Source: Micrococcales bacterium (GTDB taxonomy: Bacteria > Actinomycetota > Actinomycetes > Actinomycetales > Dermatophilaceae). Taken from it: DNA of 6,577 bases. This document shows, piece after piece, positions 1-4,938 of the stretch. Position numbers and translations under genes: made by a program. How positions within the stretch are numbered: position 1 is the first letter of the stretch; each line of letters starts with the position of its first letter. Location of the stretch: NCBI GenBank assembly GCA_003157445.1, contig PMJN01000490.1:1-6577 (forward strand), written 5' to 3'. Below the pieces are notes generated by a model. The model did not search any database. It saw nothing but the letters and a program-made list of their open reading frames with translations, and had not been told where the DNA came from.

Positions 1-73
1 GCGGGATGTTGGCCCCGCCGTGAGGGGAGTTTGCCGAGGCAGCCTTTGTCATCGGGGTTCTCCTAGGGTCAAA

Positions 74-93
74 CCCGGCCGTTGCGGGCCGGG
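74..93. terminator. GC-rich hairpin, possible terminator
   Basis: CCCGGCC (74-80) and GGCCGGG (87-93) form a perfect 7-bp stem around a 6-nt loop. Read on the minus strand the stem is followed by TTTG, a very short T run; on the plus strand it is followed by AGGAAACC. No gene end is visible beside it, so its role as a terminator, for a gene outside the window or none at all, is a guess. Confidence 0.25.
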
Positions 94-205
94 AGGAAAC
101 CCTTTCGCCTGTCGGTGGAGGGCTGGACGTTCAATGCTGTTGGGCGATAACCAAGCCCGGCACCGTTTGGCAGTACCAGCGTTAACCGCGCCAGCCCATG
201 GCGCG

Positions 206-442
206 CCGGCGCGCGGCGACTTGGGAGTTTGGCCCTGTCTGTGAAGCGCGAACCTGCACACGTTGCCTGCGGTTAGCAGTTGGAATCCTGGTCGTTGATG
301 GCCGGGAGGATGTCAACGCGTGTACGTGTGTGCGGTGCAGTTGCTCAACGGATCCGCGACCGGGACCGAACAGGGGCCACGCGGCCGAAGGTGTGCCAGA
401 TCCTGGCGCAGGTTAGAAGGCAGCCAGGGCGGTTGCGCTCAG
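206..442. repeat. Diverged direct repeat, left copy
   Basis: This stretch aligns in the same orientation with 2040-2299. Matching blocks occur in the same order: 206-228 with 2040-2061, TGGCC to GTGA (about 230-244 with 2069-2084), GCCTGCG (265-271 with 2107-2113), GGCCG..GATGTC (300-314 with 2133-2148), TGTACGT (321-327 with 2184-2190), GGATCCG (350-356 with 2200-2206), and the best part, 391-442 with 2247-2299, where 44 of 54 alignment columns agree. The alignment was made by eye and needs gaps of up to about 16 bp. No open frame is conserved over the full length. It ends 4 bp before the terminator of the DUF1906 gene. Confidence 0.6.
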
Positions 443-445
443 CCT

Positions 446-491
446 GACCACTGCCGATCCCAGTCCTGGGCGGCTGGGACCGGCAGTGGTC
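446..491 (-). terminator. Hairpin terminator of the DUF1906 gene
   Basis: Arms GACCACTGCCGATCCCAG (446-463) and CTGGGACCGGCAGTGGTC (474-491) pair over 18 positions around a 10-nt loop. In the minus-strand RNA the only non-Watson-Crick pair is a G.U wobble, whereas in plus-strand RNA it is an A/C mismatch, so the structure favours minus-strand transcription. It starts 22 nt after the stop codon of the DUF1906 gene. There is no U tract, which is common for terminators in high-GC actinobacteria. Confidence 0.75.
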
Positions 492-513
492 GTTGTTCAG
501 CAGGTCCGCGGGG

Positions 514-1863
514 TCACCCCGTGCCGCCGTCAATCCAGTTGGCGTCGATGCTCAAGCCAGCGCCTCCATAGCTCTGGTAGAGATTGCCCGAATACTGATG
601 CAACCGCTGGTGGAATCTCCAGAAGACATCGGGAAAGCCCGGGTAGCTCGCCTGGTCCAAGGTGCTCCTGACCCCGTTCCAGTGCGCGAACCAGACATTG
701 TCTGGGGGGTCGATTGCCCGGGCGCACACCGCGCGCGACATGTCAGTCATCGCTGAGCCGGGGCCGCCGTAGACGCCCGACCTGTACCCGAGGCTGTGCA
801 ATTCGCTCGTGAACGCCGACAGGAAGGTGACGACCGACCGTGAGCTGCTAGTTGAAGGGTTGTAGTTCTCCATGTCGTAGTAGATCGGTGTACCGGTATT
901 GGGGCCTATGCCGAAGTGCTTTGCTCGTGCGACGGCGTCCTTGGCGTCGAGGTTTGCCTGGCTAGAGGCCGTTGCCAGGGAGAAGTGGGCCAGTCCGGAC
1001 TGGTTCACGGAGGGAGCCTGAGGTCCCACGTAGATCGGTATCAGGTGCCAGCCCATCGCGTGCACCTGTGCGACCCAGCTGGCCGAGAGGTTGCCATCGC
1101 CGCAAGCCCTCATCGACCCGCCGATGTAGACCCCTACCGAACGATAGGGCGAGTTGAGCCAGGCGCGCATGGTCGATATCGACGGCGTTGCGCACGTATC
1201 GAAACCCAAGCCCGTGAACGTGACTGCCGCCTTCATCCCCTGGGGTACCGCGGCAGGGGAGGGCGGCTGTGGTGCGGGCACGCTGACACCGGGCGCGGGG
1301 GTGGACGCGCCGGGAGAGCTCACCGCTGAGGCGACAACCTGGTCGACTGAGGAGCTGTCGGCCCCCCAGGTCGCCTGCAGTACAACGGGCTTGCCGACGA
1401 ACTGGACCTGCTTGTCATGGCCCGTCGCGTCGAGACCGACCCGTGCGGGCAAGGCACCGACGCTGGTCACCGCGGAGGTCAGCGGGGTTTCCTGGGCCGT
1501 CGCTGCAGTCCTGAGCCAGACGGTGTCGCCTCGTCCGACGGCATGTGCTGGGCAACGCGGCTGTGAGCCGGGTGTGCCGAGATATAGCGCCGTTTGGTCA
1601 AGGCGGACGCACGTGCTGGGATGCAGGTTCAGGTCGATCACCGGCCAGGAGGCCGGCACCGTGACCCGGACACCGTTGTAGGACACGAACTTTGTCCCTG
1701 GCGCCGCGACGGCAGCCGGTGTGGCTGAGCCCGACGGGTTTGGCGCGATGGTGGCCGCCGCGGCGGGATTGACCGTGGCGGATGCGGTTTGAGGCACCAG
1801 CAACGCAAATATTGGAATCGCACATGCGAAGCCCGCCTGGCGAATTCTCTTCATTCTGGTCAC
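514..1863 (-). CDS. Secreted DUF1906 (Rv2525c-like, glycoside-hydrolase-like) protein
   Basis: A 449-residue exported protein. The GTG start at 1863 is preferred because GGAAGGA lies about 6 nt upstream; an ATG three codons later (1854) is the alternative, and the longer frame to 1971 has no signal-like N terminus. Residues 1-29 form a Sec-type signal peptide (KRIRQ, hydrophobic core, TASA cleavage site). Residues about 56-180 form an N-terminal module with the ASWPVIDL and LYLG motifs and two Cys (85, 104), a module I recognise from other actinobacterial secreted proteins. A Pro/Ala/Ser linker covers about 186-210. The DUF1906 domain fills about 214-449, with GFDTC (Asp222), YIGG (246-249), YYDMEN (Asp330, Glu332), YGG near 365 and DANW near the end (Asp440). 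The fold is a TIM barrel resembling GH25-type hydrolases; Asp330 and Glu332 sit where an acidic active site would be, but activity in this family is not firmly established. The mycobacterial relative is tied to the cell envelope. It is monocistronic with its own terminator. Confidence 0.9.
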   Translation of the reverse strand: MTRMKRIRQAGFACAIPIFALLVPQTASATVNPAAAATIAPNPSGSATPAAVAAPGTKFVSYNGVRVTVPASWPVIDLNLHPSTCVRLDQTALYLGTPGSQPRCPAHAVGRGDTVWLRTAATAQETPLTSAVTSVGALPARVGLDATGHDKQVQFVGKPVVLQATWGADSSSVDQVVASAVSSPGASTPAPGVSVPAPQPPSPAAVPQGMKAAVTFTGLGFDTCATPSISTMRAWLNSPYRSVGVYIGGSMRACGDGNLSASWVAQVHAMGWHLIPIYVGPQAPSVNQSGLAHFSLATASSQANLDAKDAVARAKHFGIGPNTGTPIYYDMENYNPSTSSSRSVVTFLSAFTSELHSLGYRSGVYGGPGSAMTDMSRAVCARAIDPPDNVWFAHWNGVRSTLDQASYPGFPDVFWRFHQRLHQYSGNLYQSYGGAGLSIDANWIDGGTG

Positions 1864-1886
1864 GACAGGTCCTTCCGAGAAACGGA

Positions 1887-1898
1887 TGTGGGCCCACA
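1887..1898. promoter_or_regulatory. Perfect 12-bp palindrome upstream of the DUF1906 gene
   Basis: TGTGGGCCCACA is its own reverse complement and lies 24-35 bp upstream of the GTG start, between a weak -10-like TAGATC (minus strand, 1917-1922) and the ribosome binding site. The placement suits a repressor operator or a small mRNA hairpin. No regulator is encoded in the window to match it. Confidence 0.35.
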
Positions 1899-1927
1899 GA
1901 GGGAGCTGCGCTCTGGGATCTACCCGA

Positions 1928-1956
1928 AGCGGTTCAGCAGTTGGGTGCTGAGCGCT
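1928..1956. promoter_or_regulatory. Inverted repeat in the DUF1906 gene upstream region
   Basis: TCAGCA (1934-1939) and TGCTGA (1946-1951) pair perfectly around GTTGGG, and AGCG (1928-1931) with CGCT (1953-1956) extends the symmetry outside a small asymmetric bulge. It lies just upstream, relative to the minus-strand gene, of the TAGATC -10 candidate, so it would cover the -35 area. An activator or repressor site is possible; the promoter itself is not certain. Confidence 0.35.
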
Positions 1957-2039
1957 CCGCTTTCCACACACGTTGGCACCGGCTGGGGGGTCCCTTCAGG
2001 GGATCTCGCGCCTAAGGGCCGGTTGGCCCCCGCGATTTA

Positions 2040-2299
2040 CCGGAACGGACGACCTGAGAGTCCGCGAATGGCCTAGGCAGGTGAGCTGGCGAGCGCCAAG
2101 ATGATCGCCTGCGTCGTTGAGTCGATGCTGGTGGCCGAGGGCGATGTCGCGGTGGTCCGCGACGCGGTTCGCCGGTTCGGCGCTGTACGTTTGCGCACCG
2201 GATCCGTTACCCGGACCGTCCAGCAGGGCGCCGCCGGCTCCGTCTGAGGTGCTAGATCTGGCGCAGGTATGAAGAGGCAGCCAAGGCGGTTGCGGTCAG
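2040..2299. repeat. Diverged direct repeat, right copy
   Basis: Partner of the copy at about 206-442, same orientation, so the two copies bracket the DUF1906 gene. It contains extra sequence relative to the left copy (about 16 bp between GATGTC and GGATCC) and lacks a few bases elsewhere. The block at 2247-2299 (AGATCTGGCGCAGG to GCGGTCAG) is the best conserved part. A third match to its start, GTCCGC followed by ATGGCCTAGG (2060-2077), is found at 6556-6577. Confidence 0.6.
2101..2247 (+). CDS. Short ORF of unknown identity inside the right repeat copy
   Basis: A 48-residue frame starting with ATG at 2101, stop TGA at 2245-2247. Its composition (MIACVVESMLVAEGDVAVVR at the N terminus, then an Arg-rich part ending QQGAAGSV) looks more like protein than the surrounding frames do. 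The frame continues open upstream to 2077 without another start, and there is no good ribosome binding site. The homologous stretch of the left repeat copy reads NGSATGTEQG against TGSVTRTVQQG here but is otherwise not open in one frame. It could be the remnant of a decayed gene carried by the repeat or chance coding-like sequence. I do not recognise a family. Confidence 0.2.
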   Translation: MIACVVESMLVAEGDVAVVRDAVRRFGAVRLRTGSVTRTVQQGAAGSV

Positions 2300-2413
2300 C
2301 GCGGCCAGCCGGGCGAGCGCCGCCCTGCCGGAACCCGGCCCAGGGCGCCGCATGGCCCGCTCATGGTGGCCGGCCGATGTGTCGGCAAGCGACGAGGTCC
2401 TGGCGGCGGGACA

Positions 2414-2433
2414 CCCGAGGCTGGGCCTGCGGG
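2414..2433 (-). terminator. Probable terminator of the hydrolase gene
   Basis: On the minus strand CCCG-C-AGGC, loop CCA, GCCT-CGGG folds into an 8-bp stem with one bulged C, beginning 6 nt after the hydrolase stop codon (2440-2442). There is no U tract. Its position right behind the stop and its GC content favour a terminator of the tail-less type. Confidence 0.4.
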
Positions 2434-2439
2434 CAGTGC

Positions 2440-3279
2440 TCAGCTGGCCATGAAGTCGCTCAGCACCTCGGCGAAACGCTCAGGGTCGTCCAGGTGTGGA
2501 AAATGTCCGGCGCCGACGAAGAGCTCAACTCGGCTGCCCGCAATCGCCTGGTGAGCGGTGGTCGCATGCCAGGCGGGAATCATCCGGTCCTTTGTGCCCC
2601 AGACCACCAGGGTGGGGATCTGGATGGCCATTGGCAGGTGATCATGGGCGGTCACGGTCTGTCCGCCCGGGTCGATGACGGCGCGGGTCGTGGCGAGAAA
2701 GGCCCGTCGAGTGTCAGTGTCAGCCAGTGATGTGAACCCACGCCAGATCTCGGTCGTCTCAGGACTTGCCTGCCAGCCTCCTCTTGTCAGGATTCGTGCG
2801 GCGGCTTCCACTCGTCCTCGCACCCAGCTGGATGTTATGACGGGCAGGACCAACTCGGCGCCGGGCAGTGTGGCCGCGCGCAGCAGGGCACTGACGTCTC
2901 GTCCCATGCCTCCGCTGTCGACCAGGACGAGACGCTCCACTCGCTCCGGAAACAGGTAGCTGAACTGCATGGCGATACCGCCACCAAAGGAGTGTCCTAT
3001 GAGTGTCACCCGATCGATGCCGAGCATGTCGAGCAGATCCCGCAAGGTTGCCGCGTGTGCTCCTAGCGAGTAGTCGCCTATGACCTTCGCTGAGGCGCCG
3101 TGGCCGAACAAGTCTGGGGCCAGCACGCGGTGATCGTGGTCCAGCGCATCGACCAGATGAGCCCAGTTGCGCTGTGACCCGGTGAGCCCATGAATGAACA
3201 GCAGTGCCGGACCCTTACCGCTATCCAGGTAGGAGAACTCGTGCCCGTTCAGGATTGCCGTGCGTTGGCGTGTATTCAC
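2440..3279 (-). CDS. Alpha/beta hydrolase
   Basis: A complete 279-residue cytoplasmic alpha/beta-hydrolase, near the usual length for the family. The GTG start at 3279 is supported by GGAGGTG about 5 nt upstream. The oxyanion-hole motif HG is at 30-31, the nucleophile elbow GHSFGG at 95-100 (Ser97), the acid in WGTKDRMIP (Asp231) and the catalytic His in GAGHFPH (His259), so the triad is intact. A lid or cap region covers about 125-215. There is no signal peptide or membrane segment. The closest general resemblance is to C-C bond hydrolases, esterases and haloperoxidase-like enzymes; the substrate cannot be told from sequence. It is divergent from the slipin gene and has its own probable terminator, so it is most likely transcribed alone. 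Confidence 0.93.
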   Translation of the reverse strand: MNTRQRTAILNGHEFSYLDSGKGPALLFIHGLTGSQRNWAHLVDALDHDHRVLAPDLFGHGASAKVIGDYSLGAHAATLRDLLDMLGIDRVTLIGHSFGGGIAMQFSYLFPERVERLVLVDSGGMGRDVSALLRAATLPGAELVLPVITSSWVRGRVEAAARILTRGGWQASPETTEIWRGFTSLADTDTRRAFLATTRAVIDPGGQTVTAHDHLPMAIQIPTLVVWGTKDRMIPAWHATTAHQAIAGSRVELFVGAGHFPHLDDPERFAEVLSDFMAS

Positions 3280-3308
3280 ACGGCACCTCCAGGTGAGTAC
3301 TGTTGGGT

Positions 3309-3314
3309 AACCTA
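3309..3314 (-). promoter_or_regulatory. Candidate -10 element of the hydrolase promoter
   Basis: The minus strand reads TAGGTT at 3314-3309, a form of -10 hexamer often seen in actinobacteria. It would place the transcript start near 3302, giving a leader of about 20 nt that carries the GGAGGTG ribosome binding site. The -35 region at a 17-bp spacing (TCCGCA) is poor, so this rests mainly on the -10 match and position. Confidence 0.3.
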
Positions 3315-3336
3315 CGCTACCGTAACTCCGCTGCGG

Positions 3337-3366
3337 ACGTGAGCAGCCGGCCCCGGACCCTCACGT
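3337..3366. promoter_or_regulatory. Inverted repeat between divergent hydrolase and slipin genes
   Basis: ACGTGAG (3337-3343) and CTCACGT (3360-3366) are perfect 7-bp inverted copies separated by 16 bp. The site lies about 23 bp upstream of the candidate hydrolase -10 and about 140 bp upstream of the slipin leader ORF. It could be a regulator site serving one or both divergent genes. No clear plus-strand promoter is visible in 3280-3492. Confidence 0.35.
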
Positions 3367-3507
3367 GGCTTCAGGCAGGGCGGGGGCCCGGCTGGGGCAT
3401 CGCACAGTGCGCCTTAAGGGCTCTCCTTGGCGGTGAAAGGCGTAGCGTGGTGAGACCGGTCAGAGTTCTGCGCCGTGACTGCTCACCGACCGATGAGAGG
3501 CAGGGTC

Positions 3508-3576
3508 ATGATGACTTCCATTGCTCGCCGGGTCGGCGAGGGCTTCGGGGGCAGAGCGAGCCGAGCGTTCCGATGA
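3508..3576 (+). CDS. Small leader ORF coupled to the slipin gene
   Basis: A 22-residue basic peptide (MMTSIARRVGEGFGGRASRA, then Phe-Arg) beginning at ATG 3508 with GAGAGG 7 nt upstream. The frame also has an upstream ATG at 3493 (27 residues) and GTG at 3475 (33 residues), but only 3508 has a good ribosome binding site. Its TGA (3574-3576) overlaps the slipin ATG (3573-3575) as ATGA, the classic arrangement for translational coupling. The slipin start has no convincing ribosome binding site of its own, which supports a role for this ORF in delivering ribosomes. Too short to assign a function; the peptide itself may not matter. Chance occurrence is possible. Confidence 0.45.
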   Translation: MMTSIARRVGEGFGGRASRAFR

Positions 3577-4424
3577 GCACCTGGGTCGTCGTTGCGATCG
3601 TGGTTGTTCTGGTCCTGGTCGTGGCGGCACTGACGATCAAGGTCGTCAAGCAGTATGAGAAAGGTGTTCTCTTCCGGCTGGGACAGCTGCGAGGAACCCT
3701 CGAGCCAGGCCTGCGGATCATCATCCCCCTGGTCGACGTGCTGCATCGGGTCTCGTTGCGCATCGTCACCCTGCCGATCCAGTCGCAGGGCATCATCACC
3801 CGGGACAACGTGAGCGTGGATGTATCCGCCGTTGCCTACTACCGGGTGGTCGACGCAGTGAAATCGGTGGTGGCTATCGAGGATGTACGCGCTGCCATCG
3901 ACCAGATCGCCCAGACCACACTGCGCAAGGTGGTCGGCCAGCACACCTTGGACGAGATCCTGGCCGAGACCGACCGCATCAACATCGACATTCGCGAGAA
4001 CCTTGATGTCACCACGGCCGCCTGGGGCGTCGAGGTCACCCTGGTCGAACTGAAGGACATCCAACTGCCTGAGAGCATGAAACGGGCGATGGCGCGCCAG
4101 GCCGAGGCCGAGCGGGAAAAGCGGGCCAAGATCATCAACGCCGAAGGCGAGCATCTGGCTGCGGCCGCCCTCGGTGATGCTTCGGACATCATGATGGACC
4201 ACCCGTTGGCGTTGCAGCTGCGCAACCTGCAGACCCTTGTCGAGGTCGGTGTCGACAAGAACACCACGGTCGTGTTCCCGGCGCCGTTAATGAGCACCAT
4301 CGGAGAACTCGGCGCGTTCCTTGCCCGTGAGAAGGCTGCAGCAGCGGTTCGCCCGCCAGGGGCCTCCCGGACTCCGTCCCGCCAATCCGGCGGGCACCGA
4401 TCCCCACGAGCTACGCCGCGCTGA
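3573..4424 (+). CDS. Slipin / stomatin-like SPFH-domain membrane protein
   Basis: A 283-residue SPFH protein. The ATG at 3573 is chosen because the membrane segment (residues about 4-24, WVVVAIVVVLVLVVAAL) follows directly; the frame runs open 90 codons further upstream but that part is Arg-rich and not protein-like. The SPFH/band 7 domain spans about 25-190, with FRLGQLRGTLEPGL near 34-47, IIPLVD at 50-55, TRDNVSVDV at 76-84 and the stomatin signature LPESMKRAMARQAEAEREKR at 165-184, followed by the INAEGE stretch and a predicted coiled coil. The C terminus (about 258-283) is basic and Pro/Ser-rich. Slipins oligomerise as membrane scaffolds in lipid domains and in many bacteria pair with NfeD or a membrane protease; no nfeD-like gene lies beside this one. 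It appears to be expressed together with the small leader ORF before it. Confidence 0.93.
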   Translation: MSTWVVVAIVVVLVLVVAALTIKVVKQYEKGVLFRLGQLRGTLEPGLRIIIPLVDVLHRVSLRIVTLPIQSQGIITRDNVSVDVSAVAYYRVVDAVKSVVAIEDVRAAIDQIAQTTLRKVVGQHTLDEILAETDRINIDIRENLDVTTAAWGVEVTLVELKDIQLPESMKRAMARQAEAEREKRAKIINAEGEHLAAAALGDASDIMMDHPLALQLRNLQTLVEVGVDKNTTVVFPAPLMSTIGELGAFLAREKAAAAVRPPGASRTPSRQSGGHRSPRATPR

Positions 4425-4681
4425 CCGGCGTCCCAGACTGGAGACTCGGACCCTTGGGTTTGCCGTGGACCTCAGCCTCTGCGGTGTTCGAGCTGCTTAT
4501 TCAGCACCTGACCCAGCGCCTGCGATGGGTCGATCCCTGGCGAAGGCGTCGATTCAGGCCTGATTCGAGGGCACCTTCGGACCAGTCGGAGTTCGAATTG
4601 TCGTCCTGCACTAGCGGCGGATCACGGTGAACCGCTGATGGGCCTGCCAGCTTTCGTGGTCTGCAGGGAAGGTCCTGCGAT

Positions 4682-4709
4682 TTGGCGCCCAAAGGATACT
4701 GGCCATACT
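4682..4709 (+). promoter_or_regulatory. Candidate promoter of the LCP gene
   Basis: TTGGCG (4682-4687) and CATACT (4704-4709) are separated by 16 bp; each matches four of six positions of the housekeeping consensus. Transcription would begin near 4716, giving a leader of about 220 nt that includes two or three inverted repeats. A second -10-like GATACT overlaps the spacer at 4695-4700. Weak but the best pair in the region. Confidence 0.3.
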
Positions 4710-4723
4710 CACCGCTTCCCGTG

Positions 4724-4741
4724 CTTTAGAACCGCCTAAAG
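4724..4741. promoter_or_regulatory. Inverted repeat CTTTAG/CTAAAG
   Basis: CTTTAG (4724-4729) and CTAAAG (4736-4741) are perfect 6-bp inverted copies around AACCGC. If the candidate promoter at 4682-4709 is used, it falls just after the transcript start, a position suited to a repressor site or to an early RNA hairpin. Confidence 0.3.
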
Positions 4742-4886
4742 AGTCCGTGACCATCGGGACGTTTAGGAATTGATCGAGATGAACGCGCACAGCGCGCCAC
4801 TGTGGGTAACAATGCTGAGAAACAAAGAGACACGAAGATGCATGGTGCAAGAACACTGCAAGCAGTATGGGAACGAGGTGCACCGC

Positions 4887-4919
4887 CTGCGGCGTTATCC
4901 CAGCAACTGAACGCCGCAG
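4887..4919 (+). promoter_or_regulatory. Perfect 10-bp hairpin just before the LCP ribosome binding site
   Basis: CTGCGGCGTT (4887-4896) and AACGCCGCAG (4910-4919) pair perfectly around a 13-nt loop. The hairpin ends about 6 nt before the GAGGGAG ribosome binding site and 19 nt before the LCP ATG. It could be an attenuator, a protein-binding RNA element, a DNA operator, or a stabilising 5' structure. No U tract follows, only TAATTGTG. Confidence 0.5.
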
Positions 4920-4938
4920 TAATTGTGAGGGAGCCGAG

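Larger units (their letters stand above)
1..445. other. Intergenic region without a convincing gene
   Basis: No reading frame here looks like a protein: the open frames are short, rich in Arg, Cys and Pro, overlap one another and lack good ribosome binding sites. The stretch contains a GC-rich hairpin at 74-93, a perfect 14-bp palindrome GCGCGCCGGCGCGC at 201-214, and the left copy of the diverged direct repeat (about 206-442). The left boundary may be the flank of a gene lying outside the window, but no end of such a gene can be recognised. Confidence 0.6.
1864..2439. other. Intergenic region between the DUF1906 and hydrolase genes
   Basis: This 576-bp stretch holds the upstream region of the DUF1906 gene with its two palindromes (1887-1956), the right repeat copy (about 2040-2299) with its short ORF, and the probable terminator of the hydrolase gene (2414-2433). 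A small hairpin GCCGA/TCGGC with a TGTG loop sits at 2373-2386. The remainder, about 2300-2370, is very GC-rich and shows nothing further that I can identify. Confidence 0.6.
4425..4938. other. Long non-coding stretch before the LCP gene
   Basis: This 514-bp stretch has no convincing gene on either strand; a long minus-strand frame that covers its right part runs through the LCP gene and is not protein-like. It holds an imperfect palindrome centred on TCAGGCCTGA (4554-4563), a stem AGCGG/CCGCT at 4613-4636, a candidate promoter (4682-4709), CTTTAG/CTAAAG (4724-4741), CACAG/CTGTG near 4788-4804, and a strong hairpin at 4887-4919. It is lower in GC from about 4690 on than the genes around it. 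No clear terminator for the slipin gene was found. Confidence 0.55.

Noticed and set aside
201..214. Perfect 14-bp palindrome GCGCGCCGGCGCGC as an operator
   Set aside because: Made only of G and C in a very GC-rich stretch with no gene next to it; composition alone can explain it.
1864..1971. Longer DUF1906 frame starting at ATG 1971
   Set aside because: The added 36 residues are not signal-like, overlap the palindromes and the promoter area, and the GTG at 1863 has a good ribosome binding site followed at once by a signal peptide.
2373..2386. Small hairpin GCCGA/TCGGC as a second terminator of the hydrolase gene
   Set aside because: A 5-bp stem is weak and a better hairpin lies closer to the stop codon at 2414-2433.
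3303..3572. Longer slipin frame with 90 extra residues
   Set aside because: The extension is Arg- and Cys-containing with no family similarity and would place the membrane segment deep inside the protein.
4532..4546. GATCCCTGGCGAAGG resembling GATCCTGGCGCAGG of the repeat copies
   Set aside because: Similarity does not extend to either side, so it is most likely chance.
4867..4938. Longer LCP frame from ATG 4867 with a CTAC cysteine pair at the N terminus
   Set aside because: It runs through the perfect hairpin at 4887-4919 and has no good ribosome binding site, while ATG 4939 has GAGGGAG 5 nt upstream.
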